Positions 25,802 through 35,269 of a stretch of 64,000 bases of DNA are shown piece by piece. Location: the NCBI GenBank assembly GCA_944325185.1, contig CALUZA010000046.1:19691-83690 (forward strand), given 5' to 3'. Made by a program: the position numbers and the translations under genes. The notes below the pieces were generated by a model. The model made no database searches. It was not told the DNA's origin and worked only from the letters and a program-made list of their open reading frames with translations. The stretch comes from Candidatus Gastranaerophilales bacterium. Lineage in GTDB: Bacteria > Cyanobacteriota > Vampirovibrionia > Gastranaerophilales > Gastranaerophilaceae. The first letter of the stretch is position 1. Every line of letters begins with the position of its first letter.

Positions 25802-26929
25802 ATGGAACTTATAAATAAAATTAAAAATTTTAAATTGAGCCTTTTGGATAAATTTATTTTAAGCCAAGTTATAGGCGCAACTATAGTTTGTTTAATTTTA
25901 TTTATAATTGTTTGGATTGCACCTGAAACGCTTTTTAAGATAATAAAAAAAGTTTTAAATGACCATATAGGAATTTCGATGGCAATTAAATTGCTCATTT
26001 TAGAAATTCCAAAAGTTCTTGCAAAGGCAATACCTGTAGGTATTTTATTGGGTTCAATTTTCACTTTTGACAGACTTTCCAAAAATTCTGAACTTTCAAT
26101 TTTAAGGGGTATTGGAATATCATTTAATCGTATAATGCTTCCTGTTATATGTTTTGGATGTGTTTTGTCAGTATTTTGTTATATAGTAAATGATAAACTT
26201 GTTCCTATTGCAAGTCAAAAGCTTGGAGAATCCAAGGGCGGCGGAAGTCATTTTGTTTATATTGTTGAAAATCCTGATAAAACTCCCAAACAAAATATTA
26301 TAGTTTCAAATTTTAATCCGAAAACTATTTTTGATATTACGGTCATGAATTTTGCAAAGGAAGATTATACCGATGCTACAACATTTGACAGCATTGTTTT
26401 TGCACCTATTGCAACAAAACAAAAAAATTGTTGGATGTTAGAGGATGCTCTGATATACAAAATTGATGAAAATGGAATTTATAAAAAGATATTACACGAA
26501 GATTTTTATCCGATTTTACAAGAAAAAAACCAAGCTCAGGAAGTTTTTGATTTGATGTTAAATACCACAAGAAAAGAAAGAGTCTTTACTAATCATCAAA
26601 TTTCAAAATATGCGAAATTACTTAAAAAAGCTAATTTTTCTGATGAATACAGATATTTTAGAACAAAATTATACCAAAGATACTTACATCCTCTAACTTG
26701 CATTTTATTTGCAATTATAGGTTGTCTGTTGGGTTTTGCTCCGCCAAGATCTCAAAGACTTGTGGGTTTTACAATAGCTGTAGGTATGATATTCGGATAT
26801 TACATAACATTACCTTTCTTTGATTTGTTGGCGCAAAAGGGAGTTTTACCGTCTTTTATAGCTGCAGGACTTCCGATTATATTGTTTATAATATCTATTT
26901 TTATAATTAAAAAAGTGAAGGATTTGTAA
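25802..26929 (+). CDS. LptF/LptG family LPS export permease
   Basis: The protein of 375 residues has the YjgP/YjgQ layout: three N-terminal membrane helices (to about residue 125), a periplasmic beta-jellyroll domain, then three C-terminal helices with RYLHPLTCILFAIIGCLLG. In Proteobacteria LptF and LptG form a pair; only one is here, as in cyanobacteria-like genomes where a single homologue may work as a dimer. The ATG at 25802 is chosen over a TTG that would overlap lptB. Confidence 0.92.
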   Translation: MELINKIKNFKLSLLDKFILSQVIGATIVCLILFIIVWIAPETLFKIIKKVLNDHIGISMAIKLLILEIPKVLAKAIPVGILLGSIFTFDRLSKNSELSILRGIGISFNRIMLPVICFGCVLSVFCYIVNDKLVPIASQKLGESKGGGSHFVYIVENPDKTPKQNIIVSNFNPKTIFDITVMNFAKEDYTDATTFDSIVFAPIATKQKNCWMLEDALIYKIDENGIYKKILHEDFYPILQEKNQAQEVFDLMLNTTRKERVFTNHQISKYAKLLKKANFSDEYRYFRTKLYQRYLHPLTCILFAIIGCLLGFAPPRSQRLVGFTIAVGMIFGYYITLPFFDLLAQKGVLPSFIAAGLPIILFIISIFIIKKVKDL

Positions 26930-27741
26930 TGAAGAAAAAAATCATAAGTTCATTTTTATTGTTTTTGTTTGGATTTTTTTGTATTTTACCGGTTTATGCA
27001 CAAGAAAAAATTGATGTGATAAATGATGAAGTAGGAATTTGGATTTTTAAAATAAATACAAAAAAATATGGGGCAAAAATAAAGCCATATATTTCTAAAA
27101 ATCTTGCAACTCCTCAAAAAATATATGATGATAATTCTTTTGATTTGGTTGTAAATGGCGGATTTTATGATGTTAAAAATGGTAAAACGGTTTCATATGT
27201 GGTTATAGATGGTGTTATGGAAGGAGATTTAGACCTCCATACTGATTTAACAGAATCTTTAAAAAAAGAAGGAAGGTATGATAAAGTTGCATCAAGAGCA
27301 GAATTAAGGATTTTGGAAAATAAAAGACATAAATTAAAATTTGACATAAAAAGACACACAGACCCTGTTAAAAAAGGCTGGAAAATTAAACATTCTCTGC
27401 AAGCAGGTCCTATGTTTTACCCCACTATGGATTTAGTCGGAGAGGGGTTTGTTGTGTATGAAGATGATGTGGTAAGATCACAAAGCGCAGATATCTTAAA
27501 AAGACGAGAAAGAACGGTAATCGGTTTAAAGGGTAAATATTTATACATTGTTATTTTTACAAAAGATCATAAAGTTGACATAATAGAGTTAAAAAAATTC
27601 ATGGAAGAAAAGCTTAAAATTGATAAAGCAATGGCATTTGACGGCGGTATTTCTACAGCAATTAACTCTAAAAATATTTCAATAGGTTCTATTGGAAAAT
27701 ATCAAAGAAAAGTTAAATCATTCTTGGTTATTGAAAGGTAA
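26929..27741 (+). CDS. Exported phosphodiester glycosidase (NAGPA) domain protein
   Basis: The 270-residue protein has a signal peptide (MKKKIISSFLLFLFGFFCILPVYA) and the NAGPA/DUF2233 core: VVNGGFYDVKNGKTVSYVVIDG, HSLQAGPMF, RTVIGLKGKYLYIVIF and the C-terminal MAFDGGISTAI. Such domains cleave sugar-phosphate diesters; some act on teichoic acids or related envelope polymers. Its ATG overlaps the stop of the LPS permease gene by one base (TAATG), so an envelope role is probable. Confidence 0.85.
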   Translation: MKKKIISSFLLFLFGFFCILPVYAQEKIDVINDEVGIWIFKINTKKYGAKIKPYISKNLATPQKIYDDNSFDLVVNGGFYDVKNGKTVSYVVIDGVMEGDLDLHTDLTESLKKEGRYDKVASRAELRILENKRHKLKFDIKRHTDPVKKGWKIKHSLQAGPMFYPTMDLVGEGFVVYEDDVVRSQSADILKRRERTVIGLKGKYLYIVIFTKDHKVDIIELKKFMEEKLKIDKAMAFDGGISTAINSKNISIGSIGKYQRKVKSFLVIER

Positions 27742-27746
27742 AAAAA

Positions 27747-28193
27747 ATGAAGTTGGGAAAAATTAATTTTTGCAAAATAAGAAAAATTACCGCTATTGAG
27801 ATAACTACAATAATGTTAGCTTGCATAGCTTTGGGAGTGTATTATTCTCCTAATTTTATGCATAAACAGGAAGTATTAAAATCTGCTAAAATTAAAGCCG
27901 ATAATGCTATCTTTACTTCAAAAGCGCTTGAAGAATTTGCAAAAAATAAATCTGCTAAATCTTCTGAAATTGCACAAAAAATATCTGATGAACTAAATTC
28001 AACAAGCATTAATCCCTATAATAAAAAAGCCCCCGCTTATACTTTTGAGGTTAATTGTAAGGGTTGTAACAGTGTTGAATATGATGATAATTTAAGCATG
28101 ATTATTTTAACGACATATAATAAAAAAGGTGAACTTATTGCAAGAACCGTAATAAAACCTCCGTCTTTTGTTACATATACAAAAGAAGATTAA
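27747..28193 (+). CDS. Membrane-anchored pilin-like hypothetical protein
   Basis: The 148-residue protein has a basic N-terminus, a single helix (TAIEITTIMLACIALGVYY, about residues 15-35) and a soluble domain with CKGC. The Glu in AIEIT and the following helix resemble the start of pseudopilins, but a clear prepilin-peptidase site (G/A|F....E) is lacking. It lies 5 nt after the glycosidase gene in the same operon. Function not recognised. Confidence 0.65.
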   Translation: MKLGKINFCKIRKITAIEITTIMLACIALGVYYSPNFMHKQEVLKSAKIKADNAIFTSKALEEFAKNKSAKSSEIAQKISDELNSTSINPYNKKAPAYTFEVNCKGCNSVEYDDNLSMIILTTYNKKGELIARTVIKPPSFVTYTKED

Positions 28194-28235
28194 TTTTTTA
28201 TTTTATGTTATTTTTATTCTGTAAGGAGACAAATT

Positions 28236-28709
28236 ATGGTAAATGTTTTTGAAGGAAATTTATATTCGGAAAATGATGATAAATATTGTATCGTTATTTC
28301 GAGATTTAATGATTTTATAGGCACTAAACTTTTAGAAGGTGCGATTGATACTTTTAAAAGATTGAATGTTAAAGAAGAAAATATAGATGTGATATGGACC
28401 CCCGGAGCTTTTGAAATTCCTCTTACGGCTTCTTATGCAGCTAAATCAAAAAAATATTCTGCAATTTGTGCTCTTGGAGCAATTATTAAAGGCTCAACAG
28501 ATCATTATGACTATGTTTGTGCTGAACTTTCAAAAGGTATTGCTTCGGTTTCCTTAAATACGGGTGTTCCTGTTTTATTTGGGGTTTTAACGGTTGATAC
28601 AATTGAACAAGCAATCGAAAGAGCCGGTTCAAAAGCAGGAAACAAAGGTGCTGAATGTGCTAAGGCAGCTATAGAAATGACAAACGTTTTAAAAAAAATC
28701 AATCTTTAG
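28236..28709 (+). CDS. ribH: 6,7-dimethyl-8-ribityllumazine synthase
   Basis: The 157-residue enzyme makes lumazine, the riboflavin precursor, and forms icosahedral or pentameric shells. Motifs visible are SRFNDFIG near the start, TPGAFEIPL and [18 protein letters not shown] with the catalytic histidine, and [16 protein letters not shown]. The other rib genes are not in the window. AGGAG precedes the ATG. No FMN riboswitch was seen upstream. Confidence 0.97.
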   Translation: MVNVFEGNLYSENDDKYCIVISRFNDFIGTKLLEGAIDTFKRLNVKEENIDVIWTPGAFEIPLTASYAAKSKKYSAICALGAIIKGSTDHYDYVCAELSKGIASVSLNTGVPVLFGVLTVDTIEQAIERAGSKAGNKGAECAKAAIEMTNVLKKINL

Positions 28710-28819
28710 ATTAATATAAAATTACCCGAAAGCAACCTTGGGATTAATGCCCTATCTGAATAAAACAAATACATTATTAGTATAGACTTTTATTTAGATT
28801 GATGGGAGAGTATTCGGGA

Positions 28820-29983
28820 ATGAGTTCCTTTAAATTAAAAGCTTGTATTTTAACGACTGTATTTTTGTTTTGTATTTCATATTTACCTGCTATTGCACAA
28901 GAAAATATAATTTCTTCGGTAGTGATTTCTAAATCGAAAGAAAAACCAAATGCGTATGAATTGAATATTGATTCAACTGAAGTAGTTGATTATAAAATTA
29001 ACACTGATGAAGAAGGTGTGTATTTTGATCTCAAAAATTCAACACTAGCAGAAGACATTGGAACTGTTTATGATGATGTTTCAAATATTGATAATGTAGT
29101 AATTAAACAGTTGAACAACAATAAAGTAAGAATTTATGTTAAAGGAAAAGATGCTAAAAATACGGAATTAGTTTTTGTAAATTCATTGTTTGAAACATCA
29201 AAAGATAATTCTAAAAAAATTGTTATAAATCGTCCTATTAGTGAATATCAGCCTACTAATCATTTGAATGATTTGGATAGCGAAGAAGATATACAAGATT
29301 GGAGCGATAATTCTTTTAATTTTTCTCATTTAATAGCTGAATTATTATCAAATATTAAACAAGGTTCAATGGGAATTATATTGATATTTTTATCTATTTT
29401 TGCAGCAGGTGCGGTAGTTATTAAGAATTTAGCCGCTAAGATTTCTCAAGATAGAGAGCCTTTAATTGGTTTAAATTCTTCTAAAATATCAAATAATAAT
29501 GAACTGCAAAGTGTTTCAAACAGAATGGAAGCGCTGAAAAATGCTCAAAGTGAATTAAATAAAGCGCATCAAAAATATCAAAACTATTTACAAAATAAAT
29601 ACAAAAACGTTAATAAAGAAAAAACTAATCCTATTAATATTGATTCCATAAAGAAAGGAATAGCTCTGAGTCAATACCAAAAGAGCACTCAAAATCCTTA
29701 TTTAAATCAAGAAGTAATAAAAATTAATAAAGATTTTACCAATACTATTCCACAAGGAAATTTTCAAATTCCGCCAAGACCTAAAAAAACTGTTCAAAGC
29801 GATTTTTCAAGCCCTTATATTCAAAGAAAAAATAATAAAATTAACTACACTCCAAAAACAAATGAAAAATCAAGTTCAACAAAATTTTTGGAATCAGTTA
29901 CAAAAATATATGAGCAATCCGGAAGGAAGGATCTTGCAACAGGATTAAAAAATTCTATTTCAAAAGCAAAACAATCAATTTAA
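28820..29983 (+). CDS. Exported or membrane protein with AMIN-like N-terminal domain
   Basis: The protein has 387 residues from the ATG at 28820, which has GGAGAG 9 nt upstream; earlier ATG/TTG codons overlap that site. A signal peptide or anchor (LTTVFLFCISYLPAIAQ) is followed by a beta-rich domain of about 100 residues (YELNIDSTEVVDYKINTDEEGVYFDL) that resembles AMIN domains of cell-wall and secretin proteins. A membrane helix near residue 180 (GIILIFLSIFAAGAVVIKNL) comes next, then a Gln/Asn/Lys-rich, probably cytoplasmic tail. The AMIN assignment is tentative. Confidence 0.6.
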   Translation: MSSFKLKACILTTVFLFCISYLPAIAQENIISSVVISKSKEKPNAYELNIDSTEVVDYKINTDEEGVYFDLKNSTLAEDIGTVYDDVSNIDNVVIKQLNNNKVRIYVKGKDAKNTELVFVNSLFETSKDNSKKIVINRPISEYQPTNHLNDLDSEEDIQDWSDNSFNFSHLIAELLSNIKQGSMGIILIFLSIFAAGAVVIKNLAAKISQDREPLIGLNSSKISNNNELQSVSNRMEALKNAQSELNKAHQKYQNYLQNKYKNVNKEKTNPINIDSIKKGIALSQYQKSTQNPYLNQEVIKINKDFTNTIPQGNFQIPPRPKKTVQSDFSSPYIQRKNNKINYTPKTNEKSSSTKFLESVTKIYEQSGRKDLATGLKNSISKAKQSI

Positions 29984-30004
29984 TATAATACTCAACCAAT
30001 AAAT

Positions 30005-30031
30005 GCCTCTTTAATAAAGAGGCTTCTTTTT
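30005..30031 (+). terminator. Terminator after the AMIN-like protein gene
   Basis: GCCTCTTT and AAAGAGGC pair around AAT, followed by TTCTTTTT. Confidence 0.85.
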
Positions 30032-30083
30032 ATTTTGCTAGACTAGAATATGACTTTTTCGTATAATTAATTTAGGTTGAATT

Positions 30084-31088
30084 ATGGCATCGAATGTATA
30101 TACTAAAAATGAAATATTACAGAGTTTAGCTTCAAAGGGTTATTTTATAGACGCTTATACGCTTGACACTTTTTTTGAAAAGTGGCGCATTGAAGCTATT
30201 TTTGAAGATGAACAAGGAAGCGAATTTTATGATAAGAACGCTTTGGATTTAGTGTTAAAAAATCTATTTAGCGCTAAAAATGAGCCTGAAAAAAAAGAAG
30301 AAGAAATAACCCCAAAAGAGCAAGAAAATGATACTCAACCTGAAATCGAACAGCAAAATGTCATAAACCAGCCTGCAGTTGAAGAAAATCTTCAAATAAA
30401 AGAAGAAAAATTAAAAATAGATGATAGCGCAACAGAAAATTTATTAAATAATATAAAGCTTTCTGACGGTACTCCATTGATTGAAAAGATACAAGAAAGC
30501 CCCGACTTTGATGCCGCTGTTCAACCTATGCCCCAAATGGAAGTTCCAAAAATTCAAATTGAAGAAGATAAACCTCAAAATGCTCAGCCGGGGATTTTGG
30601 AAAGTGCTATGCAATCTGCTCAAAAAGATTTAAATTCTCAAATAAATGAAATGCCTGCACCTCAAATAATCCCGCCCCAAGAAGATAATGGGGATTTTGA
30701 TGATATAAGTTTATTATCCGAGTCTTTGGAAGCACAAGAAAAATTTAGGCAATATGTTGTATCTGAACTTGTCAAAAAAAATGTTGATTTAAATCCTAAA
30801 AATAATGAATTTAAACTTGATATTTCGGAAAGAACATTAAGTATGATAGCTCGCACAATGGCAAAAAAAATAGCCAAACATGTGAATACTATTTTCTCGG
30901 CTGATGCAAAAAATGCTGCGCAATTAGAAAATGTTAAGGAAGAAAATAAAAAACTTACTCAAAAAGCACGTGAATTAGAAGAACAAAATCGAAAATTAAG
31001 ATTACTTCTTGCAGAATCAAATAAAAATTTAAATTCATACAAGCCAAGCATTTTTGGTTTATATAAAAAAGTAAACCCTAATAAATAA
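30084..31088 (+). CDS. Hypothetical protein with acidic linker and C-terminal coiled coil
   Basis: The 334-residue protein was not recognised. Residues 1-70 form a compact, probably helical domain (NEILQSLASKGYFIDAYTLDTFFEKWRIEAIFED). A long acidic, Pro/Gln/Glu-rich stretch runs to about residue 210, then a helical domain (EKFRQYVVSELVKKNVDL...) and a coiled coil (LENVKEENKKLTQKARELEEQNRKL). There is no membrane segment. It lies 17 nt before the M50 protease gene, so the two are probably co-transcribed. The layout suggests a scaffold or adaptor. Confidence 0.7.
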   Translation: MASNVYTKNEILQSLASKGYFIDAYTLDTFFEKWRIEAIFEDEQGSEFYDKNALDLVLKNLFSAKNEPEKKEEEITPKEQENDTQPEIEQQNVINQPAVEENLQIKEEKLKIDDSATENLLNNIKLSDGTPLIEKIQESPDFDAAVQPMPQMEVPKIQIEEDKPQNAQPGILESAMQSAQKDLNSQINEMPAPQIIPPQEDNGDFDDISLLSESLEAQEKFRQYVVSELVKKNVDLNPKNNEFKLDISERTLSMIARTMAKKIAKHVNTIFSADAKNAAQLENVKEENKKLTQKARELEEQNRKLRLLLAESNKNLNSYKPSIFGLYKKVNPNK

Positions 31089-31105
31089 AAACTAAAAGGA
31101 GCAAA

Positions 31106-32509
31106 ATGAATCAACTAATAATGATTTTACTTATAAGTTTACTTATTTTAGTTCATGAAATAGGACATTTCGTTGCGGCTAAAATTTTCAAAGTTAAAGT
31201 GGTTCGTTTTGGAATTGGAATGCCGATAGGACCATCTTGGAAGCTTTTTAGATGGAATGATACAGTATTTTATTTGCATGCATTTTTATTTGGCGGGTAT
31301 GTTTCTTTTGCAGAAGCAGAATCAGAAAATCCGGAGAATGAATCTGAAGCAAATAAGGAAAATGTTGATGAAACTTTGCCTAAAGATTCCCCCGAATTGT
31401 ATGATAATAAAACAATTGCGCAAAAATTGATAATTGTTTCGGCGGGAGTTATTATGAATATTGTTTTTGCGGTTGCTCTTGTAATTTTTGCAGCGGCATA
31501 TTTTCATAAACTTCCTGCTTCAATTCAGAATATATATGTAGATAGTTTTTCAAATAAAATAACTTCAAATATTGAAAAATCAGGAATTATTAAAGGTGAT
31601 AAATTTTTAAAAGTAAATGATAAAAAGATTAATTCTTTATATCAGTTAACCTTTTTTGCAAAAAATTCAAAATTATTTGATGATTATGCTCAAGAAAATT
31701 TGATTGAAGAAAATTTAAAAGAATTAAAAAAATTAAATCCTAATATAAGTGAAGAAATAAAAGCAGGAACTACCATTTATTTGCCTGCAATTAAAGCTGA
31801 AAAACCTTTGGAAATAAATGAAAATGTTTTAAAGGGACTTGAAAAATATAAAAAAGACGGCATTGAGCTTACAAAAACACAAATTGAATTAAGAGATGAG
31901 CTGTATAATAAAAAAGCTTATAAATTTACAAATCCTATAACTTTAAATGATGTTGCAACTGCTCTTTCGGATACTTATAAACCTATGAGCATTACTGTTT
32001 TAAGAAATAATAAAGAAATAGTCTTTAATAATATCATTACAAATAAAGATGGAATGCTTGGCGTAATGTTAAAAATTGAAGATGTATATACTGAAACAAA
32101 AACCCCAAAACAAATTGTCTTAAAGTCAATTAACTATATTTATACAACTACAACAACAATGTTATATAGCTTATGGCAGTTAATTACAGGTAAAGTTTCT
32201 GCTTCTGATATGCATGGAGTTATTGCGGTTGTGAAAGTGGGCGGAGATATAATTGCTTCAAAAGGAATGTTAAACGGTATTCTTTTGACTGCTATGATTA
32301 GTATAAATCTAGCAATTATGAATTTTCTTCCCATACCTGCGCTTGATGGCGGGCATGTTATGTTTTTATTAATTGAAAAGTTTACAGGTAAAAAACCCGA
32401 CAGGGAATTGAGTGAAAAAATTAATAACTTTTTCTTTATTTTATTAATAATTTTAATGGTGAGCATTTGTTACAACGATATTTTTGCTCTAATTACGAAA
32501 AAATTGTAA
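31106..32509 (+). CDS. Site-2 (M50) membrane metalloprotease, RseP-like
   Basis: The 467-residue intramembrane protease has the zinc motif HEIGH in the first helix (LLILVHEIGHFVAAKIF) and the late NFLPIPALDGGH that supplies the third ligand. A PDZ-like region follows the second helix (IIKGDKFLKVNDKKINS). Within the loop lies NLKELKKLNPNISEEIKAGTTIYLP, which looks like the second half of a LysM motif and is not usual here. RseP-type enzymes clip anti-sigma factors or signal peptides. AAAGGAG precedes the ATG. Confidence 0.92.
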   Translation: MNQLIMILLISLLILVHEIGHFVAAKIFKVKVVRFGIGMPIGPSWKLFRWNDTVFYLHAFLFGGYVSFAEAESENPENESEANKENVDETLPKDSPELYDNKTIAQKLIIVSAGVIMNIVFAVALVIFAAAYFHKLPASIQNIYVDSFSNKITSNIEKSGIIKGDKFLKVNDKKINSLYQLTFFAKNSKLFDDYAQENLIEENLKELKKLNPNISEEIKAGTTIYLPAIKAEKPLEINENVLKGLEKYKKDGIELTKTQIELRDELYNKKAYKFTNPITLNDVATALSDTYKPMSITVLRNNKEIVFNNIITNKDGMLGVMLKIEDVYTETKTPKQIVLKSINYIYTTTTTMLYSLWQLITGKVSASDMHGVIAVVKVGGDIIASKGMLNGILLTAMISINLAIMNFLPIPALDGGHVMFLLIEKFTGKKPDRELSEKINNFFFILLIILMVSICYNDIFALITKKL

Positions 32510-32585
32510 TTAAATTAAAAGTGCATTTTTAATTTTTTTCTGTTAAAATCGAAACATAGTATAGAGAGATTGTTACAAGAAGATA

Positions 32586-33896
32586 ATGAAAGAAAGAATA
32601 GCTTTATTAATTATAATTTCGTTTCTTATCGCTTTTTTAGTTATTTTTCAAAACTATTTTAATACAATGTGGGCGATTATCTTTTTAATAGGATTTATGT
32701 TCCTATATGCGTTTTATATGTATCTTGCAACTAAATATCGCAAAAGAAAGTTAAAAAAATGTCCCCCTGTTGTAGATTGCACTTATCATCCCTTTGTTTC
32801 CATTTTAATTCCTTGCCATAATGAACATGAGGTTATTGAAAAAACTGCTTTAAATATTTTAAATCTTGATTATAAAGATTTTGAAATAATTTTAATTGAT
32901 GATAGATCAAGCGATAATACAGCAGAAATCATACATAAACTTTCAGAAAAATACGATAAAATCAAAACTTTAATAAGATTAGAAGATGCCACTGCCGGAA
33001 AGTCTGCGGTTTTAAATGACGCAATGAAAATTGCAAAAGGTGAAGCAATACTTGTTTTTGATGCAGATGCAAAAGTTGAAAGCGATTTTTTGTCAAAAAT
33101 GGTTGTAGCACTTGCTCCTGCTGATGTTGGAGCTGTGCAAGCACAAAAAGTAATTATAAATGCAAGACAAAATTTCTTAACTGAATGCCAATATAATGAA
33201 TATATTTTAGATACCTATTTGCAAGCAGGTAGAGATGCTGTAAGAGGCGCAGTTGAATTAAGAGGAAACGGCGAACTTATTAAAAGACAGGCCCTAAAAA
33301 GCATTAACGGTTGGAACGAAGATACAATAACCGACGATCTTGATATGTCTACGAGGTTACATGTAAAAGGTTGGGATATTCGTTTTTGTCCTGAAATTAA
33401 AGTATATGAAGAAGGGGTTATTACATTTTCCGCTTTAATTCGCCAAAGAAGAAGATGGGTTGAAGGTTCAATAAGAAGATATTTAGAATATGCAAAAGAC
33501 GTCTTTACTTCAAGGGACATGTCCCTTAGAGTCGGTTTTGATTTAATTGCATATATTACAGAATTTTTGCTCCCCTTTTGGTTGATTGCAGAAATTATAA
33601 TCCAAGCTTTCCATTTTGTTAAAGGGTACCAAAATAGTATATTGTCATCAATAATAGTGGTTTTTGCAACCGGAATATTTTTTACTTGCGGATTTATATA
33701 TAGTTTAAGAAAATATTCGCACTACGGTTTTTGGCGTTCTTGTTATGAAGCAATTGTAACTTCAATATATTTCATTACAATTTGGTTTCCTATTGCAATG
33801 TTCATTATTTTTAAAATTATTTTTACAAAAAAAACAATGGACTGGGGTAAAACGCAACATGGCGTTGCTACAGTCAGCATAGAAGGAATAGAATAA
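32586..33896 (+). CDS. Processive family 2 glycosyltransferase, membrane-bound
   Basis: The 436-residue protein has two N-terminal helices, a GT-A domain (VSILIPCHNEHEVIEKTA, IDDRSSDNTAEI, LVFDADAKVE, TDDLDMSTRLH, and the QRRRW motif as RQRRRWVEGS), and three C-terminal helices. The D,D,D,QxxRW set marks polymerising or poly-GlcNAc/cellulose-like transferases (IcaA/PgaC relatives). The product is unknown. It ends on the first base of murC, so it is expressed with the wall genes. Confidence 0.9.
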   Translation: MKERIALLIIISFLIAFLVIFQNYFNTMWAIIFLIGFMFLYAFYMYLATKYRKRKLKKCPPVVDCTYHPFVSILIPCHNEHEVIEKTALNILNLDYKDFEIILIDDRSSDNTAEIIHKLSEKYDKIKTLIRLEDATAGKSAVLNDAMKIAKGEAILVFDADAKVESDFLSKMVVALAPADVGAVQAQKVIINARQNFLTECQYNEYILDTYLQAGRDAVRGAVELRGNGELIKRQALKSINGWNEDTITDDLDMSTRLHVKGWDIRFCPEIKVYEEGVITFSALIRQRRRWVEGSIRRYLEYAKDVFTSRDMSLRVGFDLIAYITEFLLPFWLIAEIIIQAFHFVKGYQNSILSSIIVVFATGIFFTCGFIYSLRKYSHYGFWRSCYEAIVTSIYFITIWFPIAMFIIFKIIFTKKTMDWGKTQHGVATVSIEGIE

Positions 33897-35269
33897 TGGA
33901 AGGTTATGATTTTCATTTTATTGCTATCGGAGGAGTAGGACAAAGTGCTTTAGCTAAAATTCTTTTGCAACAAGGTTATAAAGTTTCAGGTTCTGATTTA
34001 TCCGAAAGTAAATATACAAAACTTGTTCAATCTTTAGGTGCAAAAATTTTTATCGGACAAGATAAAAATAATATTAAAGGCAACCCTACTGTTGTAATAT
34101 CTTCTGCAATTAAAGAAGACAACCCCGAATTAATTGAAGCAAAAGAATTAAATCTTAAAATTATGCATCGTTCTGATTGCTTAAAATTTATTTCAGAAGA
34201 ATTTGAAACATTTATTGGATTATCAGGAACTCACGGTAAGACTACAACAAGCGGAATGCTTTCATTTATTTTGGAAAAAGCAAAAAAAAATCCTGCATAC
34301 GCTGTGGGAGGAATACTTCCCGAGTTTCAAATTAACGCAAATTCTTATAAAAATTCAAAATATTTTATTGCTGAATTAGATGAATCGGATGGCTCTATTG
34401 TAAAATATCATCCTAATTATCTTGTTATTAATAATCTTGAAGCTGATCATCTTGATTTTTATAAAAACGGATTAAAAGACATTTTAGAAACCTTTAAAAA
34501 AACCGTTCAAAACGTCAAAGCCGGTGGAAAAATTTTTATAAATTCAGACAATGAAGGTAATAAAAAATTATTGGATATTATTGAACAAGATAATGTAGTG
34601 ACTTACGGAATTGACGAAAACGTTGATTATCGAGCAAAAAACATTATATTTGATAATTTTAATACATCTTTTGAAATATATAAAAAAGAAAAATTTATAG
34701 GCAAAATAAATCTTATAATTCCCGGAGTACATAATGTATATAATGCTCTTGCGATAAGCGCTTTATTATGCGAAATCGGTTTTGAATTTAGCGAATTTGG
34801 TGAGTTTTTCTCTGAATTTAGCGGTATGGGAAGAAGGTTTCAAATAGTAGGAGATGTTAAAGGAATTAAAATTATAGATGATTATGCGCATCATCCGACT
34901 GAAATAAAAACAACGATAAATGCAATTAAAGAAATAAAACAGCGTAAAATTGCAATTTTCCAGCCACACAGATATACAAGATTAAAAGGTTTGTGGGATG
35001 AGTTTTTACAAAGTTTTGACAATATAGATAAGCTTTATGTGTTAGATGTTTTTTGTGCAGGTGATAAGCCCCTTAGTGATTTTAATTCAAAGAATTTTAC
35101 AAAAGAGATTTCAAAAAAAGGAATAGATGCAATTTATGTTGAAGGCGATATACAAAAAGCAGCCGAAAAAATTGTACAAGAATTAAAGAAAGATGATATA
35201 GTTTTAACCCTTGGCGCGGGTGATATAACAAAAATTGGCGGTGTTTTGAATGATTTGCTCACAAAATGA
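33896..35269 (+). CDS. murC: UDP-N-acetylmuramate--L-alanine ligase
   Basis: The 457-residue ATP-dependent ligase adds L-Ala to UDP-MurNAc. Visible are FIAIGGVGQSALA for UDP binding, the P-loop GLSGTHGKTTTSGML, LEADHLDFY, and IDDYAHHPTEI in the C-domain. Full length. It overlaps murB by 20 bases. Confidence 0.97.
   Translation: MEGYDFHFIAIGGVGQSALAKILLQQGYKVSGSDLSESKYTKLVQSLGAKIFIGQDKNNIKGNPTVVISSAIKEDNPELIEAKELNLKIMHRSDCLKFISEEFETFIGLSGTHGKTTTSGMLSFILEKAKKNPAYAVGGILPEFQINANSYKNSKYFIAELDESDGSIVKYHPNYLVINNLEADHLDFYKNGLKDILETFKKTVQNVKAGGKIFINSDNEGNKKLLDIIEQDNVVTYGIDENVDYRAKNIIFDNFNTSFEIYKKEKFIGKINLIIPGVHNVYNALAISALLCEIGFEFSEFGEFFSEFSGMGRRFQIVGDVKGIKIIDDYAHHPTEIKTTINAIKEIKQRKIAIFQPHRYTRLKGLWDEFLQSFDNIDKLYVLDVFCAGDKPLSDFNSKNFTKEISKKGIDAIYVEGDIQKAAEKIVQELKKDDIVLTLGAGDITKIGGVLNDLLTK

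Noticed and set aside
28194..28235. FMN riboswitch ahead of ribH
   Set aside because: The gap is only 42 bases and lacks the aptamer's conserved parts.
28710..28819. GC-richer segment (ACCCGAAAGCAACC...) that looked like a riboswitch fragment
   Set aside because: It has no complete fold of a known aptamer (c-di-GMP, SAM, FMN) and the downstream gene gives no support.
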